Assembly (NCBI RefSeq): GCF_018283455.1
Contig: NZ_JAAMTH010000001.1
Span: forward strand, 281,001-345,000
Origin: Planococcus sp. MSAK28401
Lineage (GTDB): Bacteria > Bacillota > Bacilli > Bacillales_A > Planococcaceae
Direction: 5' to 3'
Length of the DNA: 64,000 nucleotides
The translations under genes were made by a program, and so were the position numbers. The notes under the pieces are model-generated. The model saw only the letters and a list, made by a program, of their open reading frames with translations. It ran no database searches and was not told where the DNA came from. Shown one piece after another: positions 8,471-15,204 of this stretch (the stretch's first letter is position 1; each line of letters begins with the position of its first letter).

Positions 8471-8500
8471 GAAGCCGGAATTTCTGGCTTCTTTTTTTTT
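8470..8500 (+). terminator. Terminator
   Basis: AGAAGCC / GGCTTCT stem followed by nine T residues. Confidence 0.9.
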
Positions 8501-8531
8501 CGAGTAGAATGGGAAAAAAGGGGGAATGGAT

Positions 8532-8711
8532 ATGGGAAACGAATACGCAGTTGGATGGGGAACACTTGCGCTGATCAATGCAGGTCTGGCTCAAGGCAAA
8601 AATCGGAGCGGCCTCATGTGGTTTCTGGCGTCGCTCCTTTTGGGCCCCATTGCAACATTAGCACTGGTGATACTTGAAAAATTACCGGAAGGGAGCACAC
8701 ATGATGATTAA
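8532..8711 (+). CDS. Small membrane protein, unknown function
   Basis: A 59-residue protein with a Gly/Ala-rich amphipathic first half (GWGTLALINAGLAQGKNRSG) and one clear membrane helix (about WFLASLLLGPIATLALVIL), ending in a short charged tail. ATG 8532 has a GGGGGA site 6-7 bases upstream; ATG 8526 lies on the edge of it. Its 3' end overlaps the next gene by 11 bases, so the pair is probably translationally coupled. Function not recognised. Confidence 0.6.
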   Translation: MGNEYAVGWGTLALINAGLAQGKNRSGLMWFLASLLLGPIATLALVILEKLPEGSTHDD

Positions 8712-9072
8712 ACCGATCAAGCTCGCTGAACGCTTTACCGATTACGTCAATGAACAGAATGTCGACGGGGTTCTTTCCGTCACGGACCATAATGTTGAAT
8801 TGATCAGTCCCGGAAAATCAGCCGCAGGCCACGAAATGCTTGCCGAATGGGTGAAAGGGTCTGGCATGCAGTTGGAGACGCTCAACAAATTCGCCAAAGG
8901 CAATCGGGTCATCTTCGAACAGCTCGCCAAAAAACAAGGCGAGCCGGGAGAATCCCACATCTTCCATTATTTTGAGATGGACGATAATAAAATCCATCGC
9001 ATTGGGCGCTTTGATGAACGGGATGAAGCTTTCGGGGAAAGCGGGTTGAACGAGAGCGATCAAGTGAAGTGA
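8701..9072 (+). CDS. NTF2/SnoaL-like fold protein
   Basis: A 123-residue protein with the layout of nuclear-transport-factor-2-like ketosteroid-isomerase-fold proteins: an N-terminal helix ending FTDYVNEQNVDGVLSVTD, a central cone of strands, and a C-terminal strand with IHRIGRFDE. These proteins bind small hydrophobic ligands or act as polyketide or steroid isomerases; no active-site Asp/His arrangement can be assigned here. GGGAG lies at 8691-8695; ATG 8704 is an equally good start. It overlaps the upstream membrane-protein gene. Confidence 0.7.
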   Translation: MMIKPIKLAERFTDYVNEQNVDGVLSVTDHNVELISPGKSAAGHEMLAEWVKGSGMQLETLNKFAKGNRVIFEQLAKKQGEPGESHIFHYFEMDDNKIHRIGRFDERDEAFGESGLNESDQVK

Positions 9073-9118
9073 AAAGAAGTTTTGAGTGCAATAATTCGGA
9101 TGTATACGAAAAGTAGCC

Positions 9119-9165
9119 AAGGCCCTCCCACCGGTTCCTGTTGGAATTTAGGGGAGGGTCTTCTT
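9119..9165 (+). terminator. Probable terminator
   Basis: AAGGCCCTCCC pairs with GGGAGGGTCTT (11 bp with one G-U pair); the T-rich tail is interrupted. Confidence 0.6.
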
Positions 9166-9185
9166 ATTGGTTTTATTATTATTAA

Positions 9186-9200
9186 TGATAATAATTATCG
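9186..9200. promoter_or_regulatory. Fur-type box upstream of fetAB
   Basis: TGATAATAATTATCG matches the Bacillus 7-1-7 Fur consensus TGATAAT-N-ATTATCA at all but the last base. It lies about 70 bp upstream of the predicted -35, a position more suited to activation or looping than to simple occlusion. Confidence 0.7.
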
Positions 9201-9235
9201 TTTAAGAAGCCTGTGAAAACGCATTAATTGATATG

Positions 9236-9267
9236 TATTCTCAATTAAAAATAGTTATTCTCAATTA
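9236..9267. repeat. Two direct TATTCTCAATTA repeats upstream of the fetAB promoter
   Basis: The 12-mer occurs at 9236-9247 and 9256-9267, exactly 20 bp (about two helical turns) apart, ending one base before the -35. An inverted partial copy TTGAGAAT is at 9329-9336, between the start site and the ribosome site. ATTCTCA is one base from a Fur half-site ATTATCA. Confidence 0.6.
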
Positions 9268-9268
9268 C

Positions 9269-9297
9269 TTGGTTCGGCTGTAAAGTTATGCTATGAT
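9269..9297 (+). promoter_or_regulatory. fetAB SigA promoter
   Basis: TTGGTT (9269-9274), 17-base spacer, TATGAT (9292-9297). The predicted start site is near 9304. Confidence 0.6.
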
Positions 9298-9304
9298 ATC
9301 TACA

Positions 9305-9319
9305 TTAGAATAATTATAA
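9305..9319. promoter_or_regulatory. PerR/Fur-type box at the fetAB start site
   Basis: TTAGAATAATTATAA differs at one base from the PerR consensus TTATAAT-N-ATTATAA and is less like Fur. It covers the predicted transcription start, a repressor position. Confidence 0.6.
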
Positions 9320-9351
9320 ATAAGAAACTTGAGAATTTGGGAGGTGTGGGC

Positions 9352-10083
9352 ATGAGCACCCAGTACAAACCTGCGATCCACTTTCAGCACGTGGATTATC
9401 GCATTGGAGACATAGAAATCTTAAACGATATTACCGGTTCATTTCCACAAGGCCGCATCACCACTCTAGTGGGGCCTTCTGGCGCCGGGAAGTCGACGCT
9501 GCTGAAATTATGCAATGGCCTTATATCGCCGGCGAACGGAGAAATTTTCGTGAAAGATAAAGCGATTGGCGAATACGATCCGGTGGAACTGCGCCGGATG
9601 GTCGGGATGGCGTTGCAGAGCGCGCCGATGATTAGGGGCACTGTCTACGAGAACTTGAATTTGCCTTTGGAATTGCAAGGGCAGCAATTGGCGAAAGAAC
9701 AGGCTGTTGAATTGCTCGAGGATGTCGGTTTGAAAGGTGATTTGCTGGACCGTAAAGTAAAAGAGCTGTCAGGTGGGCAGCGCCAGAAAGTTTCCATCGC
9801 GAGAACGCTTGTCAACAAGCCGGAGATTCTCTTGATGGATGAAATCACTTCTTCGCTCGACCGCGCTTCAAAGCTTGAAGTGGAGGAATTAATCAGCAAA
9901 ATCAACCGGAAATACAACACGACAATCATTTGGATTACCCATAATCTCCAGCAGGCACTCGAAATCGGTGATTACACATGGGTCATGATGGATGGCCAAG
10001 TGGTAGAAACCGGCGAGAGTTCACTGCTTGAAGATCCGCAAAATGGCCGTGTTGAAGAGTTCGTGAAAGGGGTGGTGTCATGA
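9352..10083 (+). CDS. fetA: Iron export ABC transporter, ATP-binding subunit
   Basis: A 243-residue ABC ATPase with Walker A GPSGAGKST (41-49), signature LSGGQ (139-143) and Walker B LLMDE. It is paired with a FetB-type permease; in E. coli FetAB (YbbL/YbbM) exports iron and lowers peroxide toxicity. The ATP-binding protein energises efflux at the inner face of the membrane. ATG 9352 follows GGGAGGTG by 7 bases; the in-frame TTG at 9337 lies on that site. The Fur/PerR-type sites upstream independently support an iron role. Confidence 0.88.
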   Translation: MSTQYKPAIHFQHVDYRIGDIEILNDITGSFPQGRITTLVGPSGAGKSTLLKLCNGLISPANGEIFVKDKAIGEYDPVELRRMVGMALQSAPMIRGTVYENLNLPLELQGQQLAKEQAVELLEDVGLKGDLLDRKVKELSGGQRQKVSIARTLVNKPEILLMDEITSSLDRASKLEVEELISKINRKYNTTIIWITHNLQQALEIGDYTWVMMDGQVVETGESSLLEDPQNGRVEEFVKGVVS

Positions 10084-10829
10084 GTTATTGGGCTTTATCA
10101 CTGACGCTCATTTTTGTCCTCATCCCGCTATTATTATCGAAAACCTTAAATTTGGGGCTCGGCCGCGATATGACGGTCGCAACAATCCGTTCGATCATCC
10201 AGCTGCTCGCTGTCGGATATGTCTTGAAATTTGTCTTCGACTCCGAAAGCCTGCTTTACATCTTCTTGATGGTGGCACTGATGATCGTTGCAGCCACCCA
10301 TAACGCACAGAAAAAAGGCGCAGCCATCCAGGGGATTACGTGGAAAATTGCTGTTACCTTGATCTTTGTGGAAGTATTGACGCAAGGAATCCTGATCGGC
10401 TTTAATATTACACCGGCTACGGCGCAATACATCATTCCCATCAGCGGCATGGTGGTCGGGAACTCGATGGTGCTGTCGATTCTCTTCTTAAACCGTTTCA
10501 CCGCGGAAGTCGAAGACCATCAAGATCAGACCGAATTGATCCTATCGCTCGGTGGAACGCCGAAACAGGCCATTCACCGCCAATTGATCAATTCGATCAA
10601 GGCAAGCATGATTCCGACGATCGAAAGCCAGAAAACGGTCGGACTCGTCCAACTGCCAGGCATGATGAGCGGGCAGATCATCGCCGGGGCAGACCCGATA
10701 CAAGCTGTGCAATTCCAGTTGCTCATTATGTTCCTGTTATTGACGACAGCTGCAGTAACGAGCGTTTTCCTCGGATACTTATCCTATCCAACCTTGTTCA
10801 ATAAACGCATGCAATTATTAAAAGGCTGA
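10080..10829 (+). CDS. fetB: Iron export ABC transporter, permease subunit
   Basis: A 249-residue integral membrane protein of the UPF0014/FetB family with about six or seven hydrophobic segments. Family hallmarks visible are AATHNAQKKG in the first cytoplasmic loop, the ISGMVVGNSM segment and LPGMMSGQIIAGADP. It forms the iron-efflux channel with FetA. The ATG overlaps the fetA stop (ATGA), giving tight translational coupling. A hairpin terminator follows the stop directly. Confidence 0.9.
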   Translation: MSYWALSLTLIFVLIPLLLSKTLNLGLGRDMTVATIRSIIQLLAVGYVLKFVFDSESLLYIFLMVALMIVAATHNAQKKGAAIQGITWKIAVTLIFVEVLTQGILIGFNITPATAQYIIPISGMVVGNSMVLSILFLNRFTAEVEDHQDQTELILSLGGTPKQAIHRQLINSIKASMIPTIESQKTVGLVQLPGMMSGQIIAGADPIQAVQFQLLIMFLLLTTAAVTSVFLGYLSYPTLFNKRMQLLKG

Positions 10830-10847
10830 CGCTATGTCAGCCTTTTT
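10820..10847 (+). terminator. fetAB terminator
   Basis: AAAGGCTGAC / GTCAGCCTTT with a GCTAT loop followed by T residues. Confidence 0.9.
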
Positions 10848-10860
10848 ATCGTGTGCAAAT

Positions 10861-11931
10861 TCAGTTGGCGGTGCCCGGATAAAAGCTGTCGATTTCAAAG
10901 CGTCCCGAGCCGGGCAGGCTTTCGAGCAGATCCGGGCCAAACAATGCGGCTGGCGTCCAACTGCCGCCTGGGTAGTCGCCTGACAGTAAGCGTTGTGTCA
11001 CTTCGAGCGCTCCGTAAACGGTCAGATCATAGACGTTTGCGGTATCGATCCGGCACGTTTTAACCACGCCGTCTGCATTTGTAGCTTGTCCCCAAATGTG
11101 CGCAGCGCTTCCGGCACGCTCTTGCTGGTCTGGCCCTTTCACGGTGCGATCAATCCATTTTAACAACGCTTGCTTCACTTTTTCAGAAGACAGTACTGGG
11201 CTCGCCATATTCAAGAGCCGTGCCGCTTTGGCAGCGGGTTTCGGTGTCGGAATCCACGCCGTGATATTGGGGATGCCGGTGGTGTAATAAGCAGTAGCCA
11301 CATCACCCCAGGGAATCGCCATGGCGGATTTTTGGCCGCGTCCGAAATCGATCATCCGCTGGTGTTTGCCGATCGCGACAGCGGTCAGCTGCCCATCTTT
11401 GCGGATGATATTGCCTCCGCCGAGCCCTTCGACCATCGTCTTCATCGTGCCGGGAGAGATGCCAGAATCCGAATCGAAACCAAGTGAGAGCTCGACGGCA
11501 TCGGGCAACGCTTGTTTCAGCTTTAAGGCAGTGCAGTCAGTCGGGATGACGTCAAAGCCTACGCCAGAACATAAAATGATATTTTTCTTTTGCGCTTCTT
11601 CGTGCAAAGAGTGGGTATGTTCGAACACACTTATCTCCCCAGTGATGTCGAGATAATGGGCATCGGCTTCCAAGCAGGCGTGGATCATCGGTTTGCTGGT
11701 CTTCTCGAAAGGTCCTGCGCAATGCAAGACGAGATCGATGCCCTCCAAATGTCTAGCTGTTTGATTATTCAATTCGAAAATGCGGAATTCCAAGCCAAGT
11801 TCTTTGGCAATCGGCTGTACTTTTTCCTTGCTGCGCCCAGCCAAGACAGGCCGCAATCCGCGTTCGACTGCTTCTTGTGCAATCAATTTTCCTGTATAGC
11901 CTGTCGCTCCATACAATAGCCATGTAGTCAT
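10861..11931 (-). CDS. Saccharopine dehydrogenase-like / trans-acting enoyl reductase-family oxidoreductase
   Basis: A 356-residue protein with an N-terminal Rossmann motif YGATGYTGKLIA and the HCAGPFEKTSKPMIHACLE and YLDITGE segments typical of the saccharopine-dehydrogenase NADP-binding family, related to mycobacterial trans-acting enoyl reductases. A role in lysine metabolism is not implied; many members act on lipids or are uncharacterised. ATG 11931 has GAGGAG 9 bases upstream; the longer frame from 11976 lacks a ribosome site. It is divergent from the subtilisin gene. Confidence 0.82.
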   Translation of the reverse strand: MTTWLLYGATGYTGKLIAQEAVERGLRPVLAGRSKEKVQPIAKELGLEFRIFELNNQTARHLEGIDLVLHCAGPFEKTSKPMIHACLEADAHYLDITGEISVFEHTHSLHEEAQKKNIILCSGVGFDVIPTDCTALKLKQALPDAVELSLGFDSDSGISPGTMKTMVEGLGGGNIIRKDGQLTAVAIGKHQRMIDFGRGQKSAMAIPWGDVATAYYTTGIPNITAWIPTPKPAAKAARLLNMASPVLSSEKVKQALLKWIDRTVKGPDQQERAGSAAHIWGQATNADGVVKTCRIDTANVYDLTVYGALEVTQRLLSGDYPGGSWTPAALFGPDLLESLPGSGRFEIDSFYPGTAN

Positions 11932-12036
11932 TGTTTTGGTCTCCTCGTTATTTGGCGTCTTTCTTGTGTTCTTCAATAAGCAGGAAATTCCTGTCTCTTT
12001 CTTGAAACTAATAAGAACAACTTTCCATTTTAAATG

Positions 12037-12050
12037 CGAACAAATGTTTG
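12037..12050. promoter_or_regulatory. LexA/SOS-like box at the isp promoter
   Basis: CGAACAAATGTTTG fits the degenerate Gram-positive SOS consensus CGAACRNRYGTTYG, with one departure from the strict GAAC-N4-GTTC core. It overlaps the predicted -35 of the subtilisin gene. Confidence 0.5.
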
Positions 12051-12077
12051 ATTTTAGCAGCGGCAGTCAGGTAAAAT
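12048..12077 (+). promoter_or_regulatory. Predicted isp promoter
   Basis: TTGATT, 18-base spacer, TAAAAT; the start would lie near 12084, about 25 bases before the ATG. Confidence 0.45.
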
Positions 12078-12107
12078 GAAGGAAACGAGCTGAAGGAGGA
12101 ATTTTCG

Positions 12108-13097
12108 ATGAAAAGTATTCATTTGATTCCATACCGCGTTGAACAAGTGACGGCCGCGCCGCCGCGTATTCCGGAAGGCGTGCGCATGATCCAGGCACCT
12201 GAAGTATGGGAGAGCGCCGAACATGGCAAAGGCAATGTAGTGGCCGTATTGGATACAGGCTGCCAGACCGATCATCCTGATTTGGCAGAACGCATCGTGG
12301 ACGGCCGCAACTTCACGCATGATGATGGAGGGGATCCTGAACGATTCGAGGATTATAACGGGCATGGCACCCACGTCGCCGGGACGGTCGCCGCTTCTTT
12401 AAGAGCCGAAGAAGGAGTAGTCGGCGTAGCGCCGCTCGCAGATCTGCTCGTTGTCAAAGTGCTCGATAAACAAGGCAGTGGCAGCTATGAAGGCATCATT
12501 GCGGGCATTCATTATGCCATCGATTGGCGCGGTCCGGAAGGGCAAAAGACGACGGTCATTTCGATGTCGCTTGGCGGACCTGAAGATCATCCCGAATTGT
12601 ACGAAGCCGTGAAACGGGCGGTTGATGCCGGAATTCCGGTCATCTGTGCAGCTGGCAATGAAGGAGACGATGCTCACGATACCGATGAATTCGCCTATCC
12701 GGGCGCGTACGGCGAAGTCATTCAAGTCGGCGCTGTCGATTTCGACCGGCGCATCGCCCCGTTCAGTAATACCAATAACGAAATCGACTTGGTGGCGCCG
12801 GGCATCAATATCTATTCGACCTACTTGGAAGGGAAATATGCAAGTTTATCCGGCACTTCGATGGCAACGCCGCATGTGTCGGGAGCCTTGGCATTAATCC
12901 GCAACATTTCCGAGCGCGAGTTCGACCGGGAGCTGACAGAGGCGGAATTGTATGCGCAGCTTGTCCGGCGCACCGTTCCGATCGGCTATCCGAAGACGGC
13001 GGAAGGCAATGGCTTGCTGGCGCTCGATATCCTCAATAAATTCGAGCAATTATTCAAGATTCTCAGCAATTCTTACGGCAATGGCTTGGAGCGATAA
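12108..13097 (+). CDS. Intracellular subtilisin-type serine protease (ISP)
   Basis: A 329-residue S8 family peptidase without a signal peptide. It starts with the short pro-sequence motif LIPY (6-9), a hallmark of intracellular subtilisins in which the propeptide blocks the active site until cleaved. Catalytic residues are Asp49 in VLDTG, His86 in NGHGTHVAG and Ser251 in GTSMATPH, with oxyanion Asn in AAGNEG. The length is close to B. subtilis IspA. It probably degrades cytoplasmic protein in stationary phase or stress. GAAGGAGGA precedes ATG 12108. The LexA-like box upstream raises the possibility of DNA-damage control. Confidence 0.92.
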   Translation: MKSIHLIPYRVEQVTAAPPRIPEGVRMIQAPEVWESAEHGKGNVVAVLDTGCQTDHPDLAERIVDGRNFTHDDGGDPERFEDYNGHGTHVAGTVAASLRAEEGVVGVAPLADLLVVKVLDKQGSGSYEGIIAGIHYAIDWRGPEGQKTTVISMSLGGPEDHPELYEAVKRAVDAGIPVICAAGNEGDDAHDTDEFAYPGAYGEVIQVGAVDFDRRIAPFSNTNNEIDLVAPGINIYSTYLEGKYASLSGTSMATPHVSGALALIRNISEREFDRELTEAELYAQLVRRTVPIGYPKTAEGNGLLALDILNKFEQLFKILSNSYGNGLER

Positions 13098-13110
13098 CTA
13101 CAAGCATTCA

Positions 13111-13142
13111 AAAACCCCCAGACAAAAAGTCTGGGGGTTTCT
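13111..13142. terminator. Bidirectional terminator
   Basis: AAAACCCCCAGAC / GTCTGGGGGTTT stem between convergent genes. Confidence 0.92.
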
Positions 13143-13147
13143 TGCAG

Positions 13148-13354
13148 TTAATCCGTCATTAATTTATCCGTTTTCCGCTGCTCTTCAATCCACCAATCAA
13201 TATGGTTTTCGTCGAACAGGATCATATCGCCATAAGGCCGGGCATGCGGAATTGTTCGTTTCGACAGGAGTTGCTGAATCTGCTCCTCTGTCATGGGGCA
13301 ACTTCGCTGCTCCAGATATTCGAGCAATTTCGGTATTCCCTGGATCTTCCCCAT
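13148..13354 (-). CDS. Small helix-turn-helix-like protein
   Basis: A 68-residue protein. The segment QIQQLLSKRTIP...PYGDMILFDENHIDWWIEEQ resembles the excisionase/MerR-type HTH_17 domain, where a helix pair is followed by a wing and a terminal WI(x)EQ helix. It could bind DNA; no integrase or recombinase is nearby to suggest an excisionase role. ATG 13354 is preceded by an excellent GGGAGGTGAT site. The family assignment is inference. Confidence 0.65.
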   Translation of the reverse strand: MGKIQGIPKLLEYLEQRSCPMTEEQIQQLLSKRTIPHARPYGDMILFDENHIDWWIEEQRKTDKLMTD

Positions 13355-13604
13355 TTAATCACCTCCCACAAAATCCTCCTTGCAGAAGCAAAGAAAATTC
13401 AGTACGAGTTATTAAACGGTTTGCTGAAGATTCTATTCCCATATTTTCTAGAGGTTAATCCTAAAAACTGAAAAACTTTTAAAGCGCAAAGTGGAACGCG
13501 GGCAAACTCCTCCCGCTCGAAGCGCGAATATGTTAGAATTTCCCCATATGTTAAAAACTATGTAAGGCAGTAAAAGTGCTTTTAAGAAGAGAAGGTGCAG
13601 ATAG

Positions 13605-14408
13605 ATGAAAGTCGGAATAGATGCGGGCGGGACGCTGATCAAAGTGGCCTATACCGATGGGGGCCCGATTCATTTTGCGAAATACCCGATTGCTGAAATC
13701 GGTTTGGTAGCGGAGTGGATCAACGGGCTTTCGGCTAGTGAAGTATGTGTGACCGGCGGCAAATCAGGTGTGCTTGCATCTTTGCTGGACAACTCTGTCC
13801 AGGAAATGGTGGAATTTGAAGCGACTCATTTGGGCGTCCAAGTCTTGCTTGAACGCATGGGGCTCCACGAGGAAGCTTATTTGGTCACCAATGTCGGAAC
13901 CGGCACGTCGATCCATTGTGTGCAGGACAATACACAGGAGCGTCTCGGCGGCACGGGAATCGGGGGCGGTACGCTGGTCGGTCTCAGCCATTTATTGACG
14001 GGGATCACCAGCTTCGATGAAATCGTTGAACACGCCAAGCGAGGATCGCGTGAACGCATCGATTTAAAAGTGAAGCATATCTATGAGGGCAAAGAGCCGC
14101 CGATTTCGGGTGAGTTGACTGCCAGTAATTTTGGGCAGGATCTGTTTTCCATTTCAAATGAGTTGTCGAAAGAAGAATTGCTTGCGACAGTTATCGGCCT
14201 GGTCGGGGAGACGGTCAGTACGATCAGTGTTCATGCAGCGCGCCAATGCCGCAGCTCGACGATTGTCTATATCGGGTCTTCCTTCAGCGACAACGCCCTG
14301 TTGAAAGAAGTTGTCACCAGCTACACCATTCTGCGCGGCTCGACGCCGTTGTTCCCGGATAACGGCGAATATTCCGGCGCAGTCGGTGCTTTATCTGTTT
14401 TGGAATAA
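13605..14408 (+). CDS. coaW: Type II pantothenate kinase
   Basis: A 267-residue ASKHA-fold kinase that phosphorylates pantothenate in the first step of coenzyme A synthesis. It has the N-terminal phosphate-1 loop GIDAGGTLIKVA, a central TNVGTGTS phosphate-2 motif and a GGTGIGGG adenosine-loop segment, as in staphylococcal CoaW. Type II enzymes of this kind are typically insensitive to CoA feedback. ATG 13605 follows GAAGGTG. It is a single-gene unit that ends in a strong bidirectional terminator. Confidence 0.92.
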   Translation: MKVGIDAGGTLIKVAYTDGGPIHFAKYPIAEIGLVAEWINGLSASEVCVTGGKSGVLASLLDNSVQEMVEFEATHLGVQVLLERMGLHEEAYLVTNVGTGTSIHCVQDNTQERLGGTGIGGGTLVGLSHLLTGITSFDEIVEHAKRGSRERIDLKVKHIYEGKEPPISGELTASNFGQDLFSISNELSKEELLATVIGLVGETVSTISVHAARQCRSSTIVYIGSSFSDNALLKEVVTSYTILRGSTPLFPDNGEYSGAVGALSVLE

Positions 14409-14438
14409 AAAAGAGCATCAGCCTTGATGCTCTTTTTC
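14408..14438. terminator. Bidirectional terminator between coaW and the nitroreductase gene
   Basis: AAAAGAGCATCA / TGATGCTCTTTT stem with T-run, starting at the coaW stop. Confidence 0.92.
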
Positions 14439-14442
14439 TTCG

Positions 14443-15000
14443 TTATCGATCGATGATTTCCAGCTTTTCGCGAATGTCGGTGCGCGCTTGTTTTTCCGGC
14501 ACGTGGGCAGGGTAACCCATCATCATGGTCGCGACGATTTTTTCGCCTGGTTCGACCCCGATGGCCTCACGGAAGACGGGGTTGTAAATCCAGTCGTTCG
14601 AGCGCCAAATCATGCCGATGCCGCGCTGCCAAGCAGCTAGTTGGAAATTTTGCAGCATGGAACTAAGCGCGCCGTAATCTTCGTCGAAGCGTCGTTGCCG
14701 CGGGTCGACTGGCATGATGGCGACCAAATGGAGCGGGATGTCGCGGAAGTACTGGGCTTTATTGAGCGCTTTCTGCGGAATGTCGCCGTCCGGTGTTTTC
14801 ATCGAATCGAGAAATGCCTGGACGAATTTTTCTTTGCCAGCGCCGGCATACAGCTGAAAGCGCCAAGGTTCATTCACTTTATGGTTAGGTGCCCATTTGG
14901 CGATATTCAGCAAGTCGATGATTTCTTCGATGTCGACAGCGTCTGGTTTGAATTTTTTGATCGATCTTCTTTCCATGATCAATTGATCAATCGGATTCAT
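14443..15000 (-). CDS. Nitroreductase-family FMN protein
   Basis: A 185-residue nitroreductase-fold flavoprotein, usually a homodimer with FMN at the interface. It shows the N-terminal FMN-phosphate motif RRSIKKF, the APNHKVNEPW segment and a C-terminal GYPAH motif. Physiological substrates (quinones, nitro compounds or others) cannot be assigned. ATG 15000 is preferred, with GGAGAGG about 9 bases upstream; a TTG directly before it is also possible. Confidence 0.86.
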   Translation of the reverse strand: MNPIDQLIMERRSIKKFKPDAVDIEEIIDLLNIAKWAPNHKVNEPWRFQLYAGAGKEKFVQAFLDSMKTPDGDIPQKALNKAQYFRDIPLHLVAIMPVDPRQRRFDEDYGALSSMLQNFQLAAWQRGIGMIWRSNDWIYNPVFREAIGVEPGEKIVATMMMGYPAHVPEKQARTDIREKLEIIDR

Positions 15001-15067
15001 CAAGTTGAACCTCTCCTATCCTTTAAATGCTTTCGGTTAAATCCTACCACGAATGGCTAAAATCGTG

Positions 15068-15096
15068 TTGAAAATGACATATTGACCGCCTAGAAT
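15068..15096 (+). promoter_or_regulatory. Predicted hemY promoter
   Basis: TTGAAA, 17-base spacer, TAGAAT. It leaves a leader of about 100 AT-rich bases before the hemY ATG. Confidence 0.55.
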
Positions 15097-15204
15097 TGTG
15101 CAGCTTCTTGATAAAATGTAAATAGAAGCAATAGGCTGATTAAATTAATTACGATTATTACTATATTGGAAAACAGGGAATTATATAAGCAAGGAGTGAT
15201 TCGA

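Noticed and set aside
13148..13354. Excisionase of a mobile element
   Set aside because: HTH_17-like shape only; no integrase, repeats or att-like sites nearby.
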